Source: Branchipolynoe longqiensis
Taxonomy: Eukaryota > Annelida > Polychaeta > Phyllodocida > Polynoidae
NCBI GenBank assembly: GCA_030323885.1
Contig: CM059187.1
Coordinates: 128,545,168 to 128,609,167, forward strand
Length of the DNA: 64,000 nt
Direction: 5' to 3'
Shown: positions 33,345 to 44,477 of the stretch, in pieces
Layout of the letters: each line of letters opens with the position of its first letter
How positions within the stretch are numbered: position 1 is the first letter of the stretch
Position numbers and translations under genes: made by a program
The notes under the pieces: generated by a model
Told to the model about the DNA's origin: nothing
The model's database searches: none
The model's input: only the letters and a program-made list of their open reading frames with translations

Positions 33345-33423
33345 AGGTGACCTCCGTGGTGGTCGTTGCGTCTGGGTGTGTACATACAGTCAATCCTCTA
33401 CTCTCACACCCAGGGATTTGGTA

Positions 33424-33740
33424 GGTGGTTTGTTGAGTCTTCCGTCCTGGCAACATCTAAGTGTAAAGATTAGGTCTCCAGTTTTGTAGAATATTGTACA
33501 TAAGGTTATATCAGCATGGGTGCCGACTTGTGACAGTACACACTCATGGTGGCTTTATAGTCCTGCCCCACTGGGAGACCAGGCCAGCAGCACCATGATC
33601 TGATATCCCACCCAGTCACATTATCCTCACACTGAGCCAACCAGTCCTTGGCCTAACCTAATAATGCTGAGTGTCTGGCTAGGAAGTGACAAGTATCAAT
33701 GATTAAGTCAGTGGTCTGACTTGACCATGGTTCTCACCCT
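33424..33740 (-). mobile_element. SINE-A with small insertion
   Basis: Antisense copy GTTTGTTGAGTCTTCCGTCC to TGACTTGACCATGGTTCTCA. About 45 bp of foreign sequence interrupts it after AACATCTAAG at 33461. Confidence 0.85.
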
Positions 33741-33754
33741 TAACACATTCAATC

Positions 33755-34000
33755 AATTTTTGTTGTTGTGTTCATCATTTTATTATATCCATTGATTAAG
33801 CCAGGGAAATTTCGATTGCGAAAAATGTACCTCCTCATTCCACTGTTCTTTGCCCGAACATAGCGATATGAAACACCAGATTAGTACAAAATATATTTTA
33901 ACTCAGCCAGGCTTCAAACCCAGGTCTCGACTCCAATGACCTGCACATGGGAAGTGGTCGCTTACCTCATTCGGTAACTCCAGACACCGCCCGGACGTCT
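33755..34000 (-). mobile_element. SINE-4, full length antisense
   Basis: ATTATATCCATTGATTAAGC tail side, CTCATTCCACTGTTCTTTGC body and antisense head AGGCTTCAAACCCAGGTCTC ... CATTCGGTAACTCCAGACA. Matches 16915-17160 and fragments at 5560 and 39915. Confidence 0.75.
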
Positions 34001-34145
34001 TGCTTTGGGTGTTTTAGTTCTTAGTTTTTTTTATGGGGAGGGGACCAGTAATTTAACTTGAGAATTTACTCACATTTCTGCTGGATTTAATGTAATACCA
34101 AGATATGCATTTGAATTCATCTACTTTCTTCCTAAATGTGTCTAT

Positions 34146-34147
<2 letters not shown>

Positions 34148-34210
<63 letters not shown>
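34148..34210. repeat. (TA)n microsatellite
   Basis: About 62 bp of TA. Confidence 0.95.
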
Positions 34211-34213
<3 letters not shown>

Positions 34214-35480
34214 ATTGGTTGTTTTATAATTGAGAATTTACCCATGAGTTTTCTGCGCGGGCCTGGTATGACCTGTGATATTGGTAAAAGTAAACCCCTA
34301 CTTTTGTTGCAGCACTTACTGCAATACCAACATATGTATTTGAATTCAGTCATTGTCCTTCTGACATTGTCTCTCGATTATTAGAATTGACTAGTACAAA
34401 AATAACCAATAAATAAATATTCCCTCGGCCCGATATTGATCACGAGGTTCTAATTATTAAAGTAAAATGTCCGGGGTGGAGGTGGGTGTGTGTCTAGGTG
34501 TGGAGGGGGATGCTCCTCAGAGGGGCAGGGGCGGCGTTGCTTGTGCAATACTAGATAAAAGAATACATGTCGCACAAGGAAAACATCTTTTGACTATGCG
34601 TCATGTGTTCCTTCTCTCATTTACTTTAGAGATGCTATTAGTTCCAAGCTCATGCTAAGTTATAGTTTGTTCGGTGTATCATATCTTAAAAACACACGTC
34701 AGGACCATGACTGACAGTCTGTATTTGTCATCAATAGCCATGTATTGGTTGTTCCGTCCCTTGGAGTCAGAGATTGACCTAGGCTGCAGGGCACGCGTCA
34801 TACCACTGTATGTGGTAGAGTTACAGTCTGCATGCACAACATAACGATATGAATGATTTTCAGTTACCAACCCGAAACATTATTGATTCAAAAATACCTC
34901 GTTCTAACATCAGGTGCATCATTACACCATTCATTAATACATATATAATAAACAAAATATACTTATAGTATACACACTATCTTATATAGAGCATAGGATA
35001 TATTATGTATTATATATATTGCTATATATGATATCATATTATATCATATATATCACATATATAAACTATTATATGCATCTTGGACATCATAGGCATAATA
35101 ACCATAATTGACATCATTTATTTTATTTACCTTATTTACCTCATTTATATAATTTATACAATTTAAACAATAGATATCATACACATCACATACATCATTT
35201 ACATCATATATATCATATGTATATATCATATTATATATCATATGTATATATCATATGTATATATCATATGTATATATCATATGTATTTATCATATGCATA
35301 TATCATATATATATCTGATGTGTATATATCTGATGTATATATCATATCTAAGTAAGCTGGCACGGGAAGGCAATATGTGGCATACATACTGGTCGACTGA
35401 TGCCTCCTAATAATGTTAATCAAATGGGGGCCTCCTAAGAGTAAGATACTGCCGTACTGTAACACAAATATTACCTCATG
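34211..35480. other. AT-rich non-coding, ATCATATGTATAT tandem repeats
   Basis: Unique sequence to about 34990. From there to 35350 come degenerate repeats (CATCATTTA-like, then ATCATATGTATATAT iterated at about 35205-35300). No gene. Confidence 0.65.
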
Positions 35481-35688
35481 TCAAATTAGTTTTGGCAAGC
35501 TTGTTCAAAACTCTGACACCATAGACTTCTGCAGTAACAGGTTCTATTAAATTGACTTAGTATTGCCTTCTACGCAGAAAGAAATGCTTAATACGTGCAT
35601 CAGTATCTAAATTAGATAGGTAAAATCAAATCTAGATAATTGGTTTGGTTTTGAAAATTTGATATTTCAACGGATTATTCAGCTTTAA
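35481..35688 (-). mobile_element. MITE-D copy 4, half element
   Basis: Starts inside the element at AAATTAGTTTTGGCAAGCTT and ends at GGATTATTCAGCTTTAA. The other half is missing. Confidence 0.85.
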
Positions 35689-36080
35689 GTGCCAGTTAGA
35701 AGTTTGCAACGCCCAGTTTAAATTATGACCAAAATGTTCCCCTGTGTGTATTTGTACTTGTTGGTAACTAGCACCCATCCATGGTTAACACTCACCAGGC
35801 CTGAGGCCGTATGGCGGTGCGGGGTGTGGGTGGGTGGTTGAGGGGTGGTTGAGGAGTGGTTGGGAGTGGTTGGGGGTGGTTGGGGGTGGTTGGGGGTGGA
35901 TTGATGGGAGCATGAGGGTGGGGGATACCGCTTCAGGTTATGTAAACAAGTCAACAAGACATCTTCAACGCAGGGTAATTAGACTAACCTTATACACTGA
36001 GAAGCATTCTGGAGGACTGAAGATAAGGTGAGGCTTTAGGGGAGACCAGGACTTAACCATTCAGTGAGGGAATCCAATTA
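35689..36080. other. Non-coding; GGTTGGGGGT repeats
   Basis: A short GGTTGGGGGT/GTGGTTGAGG tandem at about 35820-35900; otherwise unique. Confidence 0.6.
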
Positions 36081-36600
36081 CAGTATAACCTCGTTAAACC
36101 AAGCTCGGTTAAACCAAACGCTCGGTTAATCTAATCTTTTTTTCGGCGGCCTGGCAAAATACTATCCTATGAAAAAAGGTGGTCAAACCAAAGTCGGTTA
36201 ATCCAAATTATTGGTTAATCCAAAGAAAAATTGTCGGACCCCAGGCCACTTCTGGTACGGTTACACCAAACTTTCATGTGGTTATAAGGTCATCTGAGAC
36301 CCCACCAACATTTTTATATGATAAATGGTAGTATTTTGGCAGGCCGCCGAAAAAAGTTAGGATTAACCGATCGTTTGGTTTAATGGGGTTATGGTGTACA
36401 TACATAAAAAACTAAAATCAAAGTGACCACATACATGGTATATTACATGTGCAATACATGCTTACTAATTCACAATGCACCCACGTTTTTGCCAAAGCCA
36501 CATGAAAGTCAAAGCCAAAGCTTGGGAAACCAATGATCGGTTAATAAAAAAAAATGTCTAGGGTCCCTTCAAGTTTGGTTTAACGGGCTTATACTGTATA
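36081..36600. mobile_element. MITE-C copy 2, composite
   Basis: CAGTATAACCTCGTTAAACC to GGTTTAATGGGGTTATGGTG at about 36395, then the same spacer as copy 1 (ACATGTGCAATACATGCTTA) and a second right end TTTAACGGGCTTATACTG. Confidence 0.85.
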
Positions 36601-37002
36601 GCTAAATATAATTCCTCCATGATGTAGATGCCTGCTGACACATGAAGAAGAGGGAGAGTTGAAAAGGGGGGGGGGGGCGTGGGGGAGTTTCGCAGGGTGA
36701 GGGTAGCGTCATTTACCACACATACCTACTGGAAAATACAGTCACCTAGATCTATCTACTGATGGCCATGGTTGGCACCAGATAATTCTTGTAAAGAGTA
36801 GTACCTACGGCGGTCACATTACGTGTATATATGTAGTGGAGAAACCATAGTTTGTCAGGACAAACATTGTGAAGTGTTTGAAGATGACAACTCTTAGAAC
36901 AGGCTGCTTTAAAGTATCGATTATAATTTTTAACCAAGACAATTTCGCAAATTTGAATCATATATACCCACGTTAAATTTGCTGTGTATTAGGTGTTTTC
37001 GT
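36601..37002. other. Unique non-coding sequence
   Basis: A 12-base G run at 36666; nothing else recognised. Confidence 0.5.
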
Positions 37003-37108
37003 CCCGGCAATATTTAAGGTCATATCAGGAAGGGTACTGAGTTGTGAGAGTACACATTCATGGTGACTTTATAGTGCTGTCCCACTGGAATATCAGGCTA
37101 ATGGAACC
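37003..37108 (-). mobile_element. SINE-A, tail part (split by MITE-G1)
   Basis: TTTTCGTCCCGGCAATATTT through CCACTGGAATATCAGGCTA; it ends at ATGGAACC (37101-37108), the duplicated target. A short stretch resumes at 37468. Confidence 0.8.
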
Positions 37109-37467
37109 TAGATAAAGTATTCACCCCGTACTCGCAGTACACGCGTGAATACCACCAACCCTATATAAAAACGGTCAAAAAAGCGGGTTAAGGAAATGAG
37201 AGCCTAATTTCACAATCTAAGAAGCAACATTTATTTTTTACATACGTCTTATTGATAGCCCGCTACCTTTGAGTTGAAGAATATAATATAATATCTAGTT
37301 TAATAAGATTTAAAAGTTAAATCGACGGCATTCTCTGGCCGCCATCTTGTCTTTATGCATTCTCACCCATTTCACCAACTCTGTGGCAATATATGCAGCC
37401 AGCCGGTATTGACACTACTTTGTCCTTCACCCGTGTACTACAAGTACCGGGTGAATCTTTTATCTAA
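37109..37467. mobile_element. MITE-G copy 1 (8-bp target, hAT-like)
   Basis: TAGATAAAGTATTCACCCCG at the left is inverted as GGGTGAATCTTTTATCTAA at the right. ATGGAACC lies on both sides (37101-37108 and 37468-37475), inside a SINE-A. Eight-bp duplications are typical of hAT (also P) elements. Non-coding. Confidence 0.88.
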
Positions 37468-37518
37468 ATGGAACCATGACATCATTTCCCACTCAGTTAC
37501 ATTATATTTATATGTGTG

Positions 37519-37523
<5 letters not shown>

Positions 37524-37567
<44 letters not shown>

Positions 37568-37570
37568 GTC
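37524..37570. repeat. (TA)n microsatellite
   Basis: TA run with minor TATG interruptions. Confidence 0.9.
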
Positions 37571-37768
37571 TATATACATGCATCGATTGATGTGTACATG
37601 AGCCTATAATTACGAGTGCCTGAGAAAATATTAGAAACTACTTAGATTAGCAAGTTGCACCCCAAAGAAGAGTCAAGACCCCAACCTACTACTCTGGAAT
37701 AATTGCCATCCTTACATACTGACACAGTGTGACGCCATGTCATACCACGTAGGTGGGTCGCGGCCTAA

Positions 37769-38027
37769 TGCTAGGTACACACCTACCGTATACGATTCGC
37801 GCACTAAAACTCGCGACCCGACCCGCTTAAAATTGAAAACGGGCCGAGTCATTTTTCGAATCGCGAATCGCAATCGTAAGGAAGCAGTTTTAGCCCTAAA
37901 ACTGAGTTTTAAGTCGCGAATTGCAATCGGTAGGTGTGCTAGGGGAGCGCACACCTCACGACTTTTGGGCAGTTTTAGATCGTATAAGGTGGGTGGGTGC
38001 GGAAAAACGGTAGGTGTGTACCTAGCA
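37769..38027. mobile_element. TWA-clan TIR element F2
   Basis: TGCTAGGTACACACCTACCG and the right-end complement TGCTAGGTACACACCTACCG are identical over 20 bp, with TAA directly outside both (37766-37768 and 38028-38030). The interior has CGAATCGCGAATCGC-like units and a hairpin GTAGGTGTGCT / AGCGCACACCT at about 37931-37956. The 135- and 97-codon frames on opposite strands follow from the palindromic layout. Confidence 0.92.
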
Positions 38028-38310
38028 TAAGACAGGCCTCTCCATGAGGCGTTTCCTACTACCCCCCACCCCCAACCACCACCACCCACCCACCCACCCC
38101 ACCCCCACTCACGAGTCATATGTGCCTAACTCTTCGTTTAGATGTGGTGGATGTAGGGCGAAAAAACCTATTATTAGACATTGCGAAATAAGCACACTCC
38201 CATTCCCTGTAAATGTGAGACATTTTCAGAACAGTTTTGACAATCCTCATTACAGTCTGTCCATAGGTGATGTAGTTAGCTATGCTTAGCTATGTTAGCA
38301 GAGGTTAGGT

Positions 38311-38728
38311 TAGATAAAAGATTCACCCGGTACTTGGAGTACCCGGGTGAAGACCAGCCTTATATAAAAACGTTAAAAAATCGGGCTAATGAAATGATTC
38401 TTTATGACAGCCTAATTTCACAATCTAAGAAGCAACATTTATTCTTTGTATATGTCTTCATGTTTACGCGCTACTTTTGAGTTGGAAAATATAATAAAAC
38501 ATATACTTTAATGCAATTTAAAAGTGAAATCGACAGCGTTCTCTTGCCGGCATCTTGTCTTTTTGCATTCTTTCCCATTTCACCAACTCTGTGCTGAGGT
38601 AAGTAACCATTTGGCACTGTTGCCAGGCATTCTACTTCTTGTTCCATACTAAAGCTATTTTCGCCCGTATGTAGACTACATTGTCGTTCACCCCTGTACT
38701 GGAAATATGGGGTGAATCTTTTATCTAA
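38311..38728. mobile_element. MITE-G copy 2
   Basis: TAGATAAAAGATTCACCCGG to GGGGTGAATCTTTTATCTAA. Flanks GGTTAGGT (38303-38310) and GGTTAGCT (38729-38736) are an 8-bp duplication with one mismatch. The body matches copy 1 (CTAATTTCACAATCTAAGAA; GCATCTTGTCTTTTTGCATT versus GCCATCTTGTCTTTATGCAT). Confidence 0.88.
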
Positions 38729-38999
38729 GGTTAGCTATGTTTAAACTGTATCATTCTCTGTTAGATTGAGGATCCAAGTCAGATTAGTTTTTCTTTATTA
38801 CCCACAATGAAATGAGCTCACTTCATTTTGTGAATAGGAGTAACTTCTGACATCACACGCTGTCACTAGCTTACAGGTAATAGCTATATATATATTAGGA
38901 ATACTATCGGGTTGGGAATTTAGAATACAATTCTTGCCTAAGTTCCTAATGATATTTATTTAAATTTGATTTATTATGGACTGAAATAAACCATATATG

Positions 39000-39325
39000 C
39001 TAATTATCTAAACCAAAGCAGTTGACTAGTTTGTATTATAGACACCCAACACAGGTAGTGGTGACTTATTAAGGTATATTGTTGAGAAGGGAATACTATT
39101 TTAATCTACTATAACGTGTCATTGCTGAAGCCTATGCTGTCCATATTTTGAACTGCATGCCAAAATTAATTTGGCATGATCGCACTCCAAAAATCTTCAA
39201 AGTTAGCCATTTAAAATGAAAGTTCCTTCAAACAAAGGTATGATAGATAATACCGATCAACTTAATATATTTATCTTTTAAAATGACACAAACTCAAAAG
39301 TTCTGTAGCCTATGTCAATGCATAG
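39000..39325 (+). mobile_element. MITE-D copy 5, diverged
   Basis: GCATGCCAAAATTAATTTGG, TTAGCCATTTAAAATGAAAG and AATATATTTATC identify it; the termini are eroded. Confidence 0.65.
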
Positions 39326-39551
39326 GGACTAGACCACAAGTAGGTTGATTTTGTCTGGCTAACCGACACCTGGCACAAGAACTTAACACTGCTGTGTTCA
39401 AACAACTTCAACTGGCACATTATGCAATATTGTCGCCTGAGGCTTTTCTATTCACCCACCTCCCTTTTTTTGTCCTCGCGTTTATTTTTTGGTTACAAAA
39501 AGTTGATATTTGGCAACGCTGACATCGCCTGCCCTGAATGATATCCCTCGG

Positions 39552-39897
39552 TACCAGACAGGATGGCCAAATGCGTTGAGCGTCCGTCTCCTGTTTCGGT
39601 AGATCGTGGGATTCAAATCCACCAGTTTGAACCTTGGTCGAGTCAAAGCAATGACTTAAAAATTGATACTTCTTGCTTCCTAGCCAGGCACTCAGCATTA
39701 TTAGGATAGGGCAAGGACTGGTTGGCTGAGTGTCAGTATAATGTGACTGAGTGGGATAACAGTTCAGGGTTCTGGTGGTCTGGTATCCCAATAGGACAGC
39801 ACTATAAAGTCACCATGAGTGAACACTGTCACAAGTCGGTGCCTGTCCTGATATGACGTTAGATGTTGCCAGGATGTAAAACTCCAACAACCATCCA
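39552..39897 (+). mobile_element. SINE-A, full length
   Basis: Head AGGATGGCCAAATGCGTTGA, body TATAATGTGACTGAGTGGGA, tail AAACTCCAACAACCATCC. Confidence 0.92.
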
Positions 39898-39914
39898 ACT
39901 GTTATTAATTAACC

Positions 39915-40060
39915 TGGTGTTTGGTATTGCTAGGTTCGGACAAGGAGCAGTAAAATGAGGAAGACACATTTTCCGGCATTGAAATTTCCCTTTCTTAATC
40001 AATGGATATAATAAAACGATAAATACAACATAATATTGATTGAATGTGTTTAGGGGAAGC
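39915..40060 (+). mobile_element. SINE-4 tail fragment
   Basis: AATGAGGAAGACACATTTTC and AAATTTCCCTTTCTTAATCA then ATGGATATAATAAAACG match the 3' part of SINE-4. Confidence 0.65.
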
Positions 40061-40369
40061 GAGAGCTTTGCGGGCTGAGTGGGCCGAAGTGTTCAGCTTG
40101 TCGGGTTTAGCACCACGCACATGGTTCATAGCTGGAGGGTGTTAATAGTTCAGAGTTCACGTTTGTGTATCCTGGCCTGCGGGCCCGCAGTTTGCATGAA
40201 CCGGTCCGGGATGCAGTGGTTTGGAGGTCGGCTTGGTTGGTTATATTATATATACCAGGCCCTAATAGAGCCTTGGCATGAAGGCATGAAAGTCTAAGCC
40301 CTTCAACGGAAATCCCTTCTCTTTCCCAATGTGGTTTCTGTCTGCGGATCCAATATCAAAGGGGAGGTA
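40061..40369. other. Unique non-coding sequence
   Basis: No recognised repeat or gene. Confidence 0.5.
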
Positions 40370-40518
40370 CAGTAAAACATTCCTAACCGGGCACCTTCAC
40401 TGATCGACCACTCCCCTATATCGATCGCTATATTTGGGTCCCAAATGATTGGCCATACAATACCTTCGTAATGATACAAAAAAACTCCCTAAACCGACCA
40501 CCTCCCTAAATGGATCAT
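40370..40518. mobile_element. MITE-B copy 3, right end lost
   Basis: CAGTAAAACATTCCTAACCG to ACCTCCCTAAATGGATCATT. A SINE-A follows at the break. Confidence 0.8.
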
Positions 40519-40825
40519 TTAATATCCTACCAACATCTAAGGTCATATCAGGACATGTACCGACTTATGACAGTGCGCATTCATGCAACTTTATAGTGCT
40601 GCCCCTATGGAAGGCCAGGCCACCACCAGCACTATGGCCAATTTTCCCACTCAGTCACATTATCCTTATGCTGAACATATCAGTACTTGCCATAGCCTAG
40701 TTATTTGTCAAGCGACAGACCAAGTAGCAACAGTTCTTAGTCAGTGCTTTGCCTAGGCCAGTTTTTGAAGTACTGACCTTCCAGACGGGAAGGCTGCGCT
40801 GTAGCGACACGACTACCGCGTCCGG
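40519..40825 (-). mobile_element. SINE-A, antisense
   Basis: CTACCAACATCTAAGGTCAT to an altered antisense head (TGCGCTGTAGCGACACGACT, ACCGCGTCCGG). Confidence 0.8.
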
Positions 40826-40844
40826 TTTGCCAAGTTACTGTTAC

Positions 40845-41177
40845 ATACTACGATGATTGTGAGTTTCTGAAGTTTTCTGAGAAAAATACATTAAATTGAT
40901 CTAATATACTTTAGTTTGAGCAAAGCTTGACTTCAAACGGCTAATGGAGATATTTGAAATGAAAACATGGCAAGTTAATTTTGGCAAACATGCTAGAATT
41001 CTGAAACCATGTGTATCAGCCGCAAGAGATTCTATTAAATTGGCTTAGTATCCCCCTTCTACGCAGCGACAAGTGCTTAATAAGCACACCAGTATCTAAG
41101 TAGGATTTGTAAGATCAAATGTAGGTAAATGTTTTGGTTTTGAACATTTTATGCATTCGTCGGACTATGCAACTTGA
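40845..41177 (-). mobile_element. MITE-D copy 6
   Basis: GTTTCTGAAGTTTTCTGAGA to GTCGGACTATGCAACTT; one terminus eroded. Confidence 0.8.
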
Positions 41178-41204
41178 GGTTACCCTGTCATCTCAACGTA
41201 CTCT

Positions 41205-41515
41205 GACCGGGCGCGATCGCCGAATGGCTACAGCGCGGGACTCCCGTGCGAAAGTTTGGAGTTTGGTTCCCGGTCGAATACAAAATATAACTTATCAAAT
41301 ATACTCGCCGCTTCCTAGCTAGCCTGGTGCTCAACATTAATAGGATAGGGCAAGGACTGGTTAGCGCAATGTCAAAATAATGTGACTCAGTGGGATTTCC
41401 CAGTGGGGCAGAAGTATCAAATTGTCATGTGTGCACACTGTTACAAGTTGGTACCCATCCTGATATATCACCTTAGATGTTGCCAGGATTTAGATCTCCA
41501 ACAACCACCCACTCC
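41205..41515 (+). mobile_element. SINE-A, variant head
   Basis: Head GCGCGATCGCCGAATGGCTA then GCGCGGGACTCCCGTGCG and GGTTCCCGGTCGA differ from most copies. The body and tail (TGTTGCCAGGATTTAGATC) are typical. The tRNA-like fold is partial, so it is not a tRNA gene. Confidence 0.85.
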
Positions 41516-41795
41516 CCTAACACTGAAGTCGACACTAGACTACATATATCCTGACAGCGTTGACTAAGTACACGGGTTACGACTGTGATGACAGTTGACT
41601 TGACAGTCTACCCAACGTCTAAATATAATTTGCCAGAACATTACAACAAAAAAGCCCAATTGGTTTGCTGCCTTTTTGTATGTATTTAATTTATTTAATT
41701 TGTGTGTTTTGTTTATTTTCGTTGTTATTTCTGTTGGTGCTTTTTGTTGTTCTTTTCAAGAACAGGTTGGATGGTAGTCTCTAGTGATGTGCATC
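41516..41795. other. Unique non-coding sequence
   Basis: A T/G-rich stretch at 41675-41760; nothing else. Confidence 0.5.
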
Positions 41796-42150
41796 TTAAA
41801 GTTGCGTAGTCCGATGGTTTTGAATTTCTGTATTTTTTTCTGAGATAAATATATTGGATGGATCACTAGTATCTACTTTACATTAGTTCAAAGTTACTTT
41901 TATTTTACATGGTAAACCTTTTGGATATTTTGAGTGCAAACATGGAAGATTAGTTTGGGCAAGCTTGCCAAAATTCTGACACCATAGAGTGCTGCAGTAA
42001 CAGGTTCTGTTAAATTGACTCAGTATTGCCTTCTACGCAGAAACAAATGCTTAATACGTGCATCAGTATCTAAGTTAGATATGTAAAATCAAATGTAGAT
42101 AATTGGTTTGGTTTTGAATATTGATATTTCATCAGACTATGCAGCTTTAA
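41796..42150 (-). mobile_element. MITE-D copy 7, full length
   Basis: TTAAAGTTGCGTAGTCCGAT to CAGACTATGCAGCTTTAA, with TTAA at both ends. Confidence 0.92.
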
Positions 42151-42499
42151 ATAGGCATCAATTTGTGCACTCTCTCCATAAGAAAATACACTAAACTGTG
42201 GGTATAAGCAGGCCATATGACTAGGTCTACCGTGTATCCTTTACGAGAAGTCATTTATGCAGTTACAAATAAACACGTACATATGTAGTAGCTCCATATA
42301 TATTATATTGAATTTACTTTTATATATGCAACTCATGCAGAGCAATGTACAATCCGTTCAGAGTATTTTTCATTCGACTGGATTTATAGTGAGAGCACAC
42401 CTTAAAATCACTATATTATTGGTTTTGTCATAGGTTTTGTTATTTTATGATATAAAATTAAAAAGGTTTAAGCTCTACTAGATAATACAGTTACTATTT

Positions 42500-42699
42500 G
42501 TATATCTATATATATAGTAGTGTTACTCCAGTCTTATCTTCATATATCTGTATATATCTGTGTATATCTGTATATATGTATGTATCTATATATATATGTA
42601 TATATCTGTATATATCTGTATATCTGTATATATATGTATATATCTGTATATATCTATATATACTACAGTTACTCGAGGCTTATCCATATATATGTATAT

Positions 42700-42737
<38 letters not shown>

Positions 42738-42745
42738 GTGATCCC
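42500..42745. repeat. (TATATCTG)n and (TA)n microsatellite
   Basis: TATATCTG/TATATATG units, then TA. Tyr/Ile/Cys frames are artefacts. Confidence 0.92.
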
Positions 42746-43076
42746 CCTTATATATATTTTACACCCCACCTTGGCCACTTGTGTCTAGACTCTCCTCGAG
42801 GCATATTCTTCAATAGAGACCCTTGACTTCCAAACCTTTATGGTTGACTCCTTTTGAAATACTCTATTTTCCACATCAATGAGTTAACAATCTATTTTTA
42901 AATCCGCATTGAATAGACCAAATCCAATATAAATTAAAATTAGCATAATCTGCGAAGCATTTAATGGTGCTTTTGTGGAGCTTCACTCCTTAAGACCTAC
43001 CGCCGCACACGGTAGGCAGCTATGTCCCTGCTAACTCTGTCTAATGTGGTAGCACCATCACCATGCCAACGTTTGT
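42746..43076. other. Unique non-coding sequence
   Basis: ACCTACCGCCGCACACGGTAGG at about 42998-43019 is a short hairpin; otherwise nothing. Confidence 0.45.
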
Positions 43077-43322
43077 TATATTTAACGATGCCTCTAGCGC
43101 ACATTGATTTTTATCATCGGCTATTAGACCTAATAAATATGGTCATTTTGACATATTTCTTTCGAGTAAACCTGCTGCCACATAGGCTACACTTTCCGAT
43201 AAACAGCAAGGGGTCTTTTATATGCACTTTCCCACAGACAGGACAGGACATACCACACCCTTTGATGAACCAGTTGTGGACTAGTGGTTGGGACGGAAAA
43301 TAGCCTAAACAGCAAATATGTC
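43077..43322 (-). mobile_element. SINE-2 copy 1 (split by element H)
   Basis: TTTAACGATGCCTCTAGCGC, ACATATTTCTTTCGAGTAAA and GGGGTCTTTTATATGCACTT belong to a SINE type I recall as abundant in gastropods and bivalves. The antisense tRNA head CTAAGCTACGTCCCGCGCC appears only after element H, at about 43973-44005. Confidence 0.75.
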
Positions 43323-43935
43323 CACTGAAGGGTGCATTCCTTACACGCGGCATGCGGCATGCGGTATGCGAATGTGAATGCGACAAAAAATCGAAACGCC
43401 TTGAAGTCTATGGGCTACATTCCTTACACGTGGTATGCGAATGTGAATGCGAATGCGAATGCGTCAAACTGATCGGTCCCTGTAGCGATTGGTGTGGCAT
43501 GCGGTATGCGGCACGCAGTGTGCAAATAGAAACATCAGTCACACTTGTCCATTAGTTATAGAGGAGGAGAGGCGACTGAGCATTACGGAACGGTCACGCA
43601 CAAGGCTTCTGAGTGGAAACATATGGTAGTGGTGGTGGTGGGGGTTCGGGATGGGTTCGGGTTGGTAAAAATGCTACCAGAGCCACAAAAATATGAATAC
43701 TTATCTATAATTTGGTAATTATAAAGATAGGAACCCCCCTGTGACGTACAAAGAGGTACATAGATATAAATGCAATATTAGGTCATATACAGTGCAGTAT
43801 TGAGCATACTTGTTTATTTTTATTTTTTAAATATAGCCAGTCGTGTGCCGCATGCCACATGCTGCATGCCGCGTGTAAGGAATCATGCCATTCGCATGCC
43901 GCATACCGCATACCGCGTGTAAGGAATGCCCGCTT
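43323..43935. mobile_element. TIR element H inside SINE-2
   Basis: GCATTCCTTACACGCGGCAT and its complement TACCGCGTGTAAGGAATGC face each other at the two ends, each with an inner second copy (43420-43440 and 43875-43895). The subterminal DNA iterates GCATGCGGTATGCGAATG. It interrupts SINE-2 after GTCCACTGA. Same style as the TWA clan (CpG-rich, iterated motif), but the target duplication is unclear. Confidence 0.7.
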
Positions 43936-44010
43936 TAGTAGGATCGATATGATAACTGACACCTTCACAAGTGGACACTGTACCGCCTAAGCTACGTCCC
44001 GCGCCCTCCT
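43936..44010 (-). mobile_element. SINE-2 copy 1, head part
   Basis: GGATCGATATGATAACTGAC through CTAAGCTACGTCCCGCGCC resumes the SINE after element H. Confidence 0.7.
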
Positions 44011-44324
44011 CACCTTGCCATGATATATATCCCCCATTAGGGACCAATATTAGCAGCACTATAGGGGGGTAAGATATCAAAGCGTGAGACTAATCTGAAA
44101 TCTGTTAATGTGCGCATTTATTTGAGCGGCTCCATAGTGTCGTGGGATGCGGATTTATTGTTGCAATAACCGATTATATAACAGGGTAAGAGCCCAGGTA
44201 TCACACACTCTCCACCCAGCTTAATGATTATCTAAAGTGGCCGCGATATCTGGGTTGCATAATATATGTTTATTATGTTTGAGGTAGGCTGATGTAACAT
44301 TTGAAGTATATCGACGAGTTAAAT
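44011..44324. other. Unique non-coding sequence
   Basis: Nothing recognised. Confidence 0.5.
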
Positions 44325-44477
44325 CAGCAATGTTCTATTCAATTGTCTCAGCATTCCCTTCTGTGTGGTGACACATATTTAATAAGTACACTAGTATCTA
44401 AGGTAGATATGTATAATCAAATCTAGATAATTGTTTTGGTCTTGAAATTTTGATTCTTAATCGCACTATGCAGCTAT
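44325..44477 (-). mobile_element. MITE-D copy 8, half element
   Basis: TTCTATTCAATTGTCTCAGC to GCACTATGCAGCTATA; the other half is absent. Confidence 0.75.

Noticed and set aside
37712..38119. 135-codon minus-strand frame
   Set aside because: It lies across the F2 transposon, whose palindromic interior opens frames on both strands.
41211..41283. Possible tRNA gene
   Set aside because: It has A- and B-box-like words but continues directly into the SINE-A body, and the stems do not pair properly.
43114..43386. 90-codon minus-strand frame with Cys/His residues
   Set aside because: It is the sense strand of SINE-2 copy 1; the related copy at 56310 gives a similar short frame, so the similarity reflects the SINE and not a gene.
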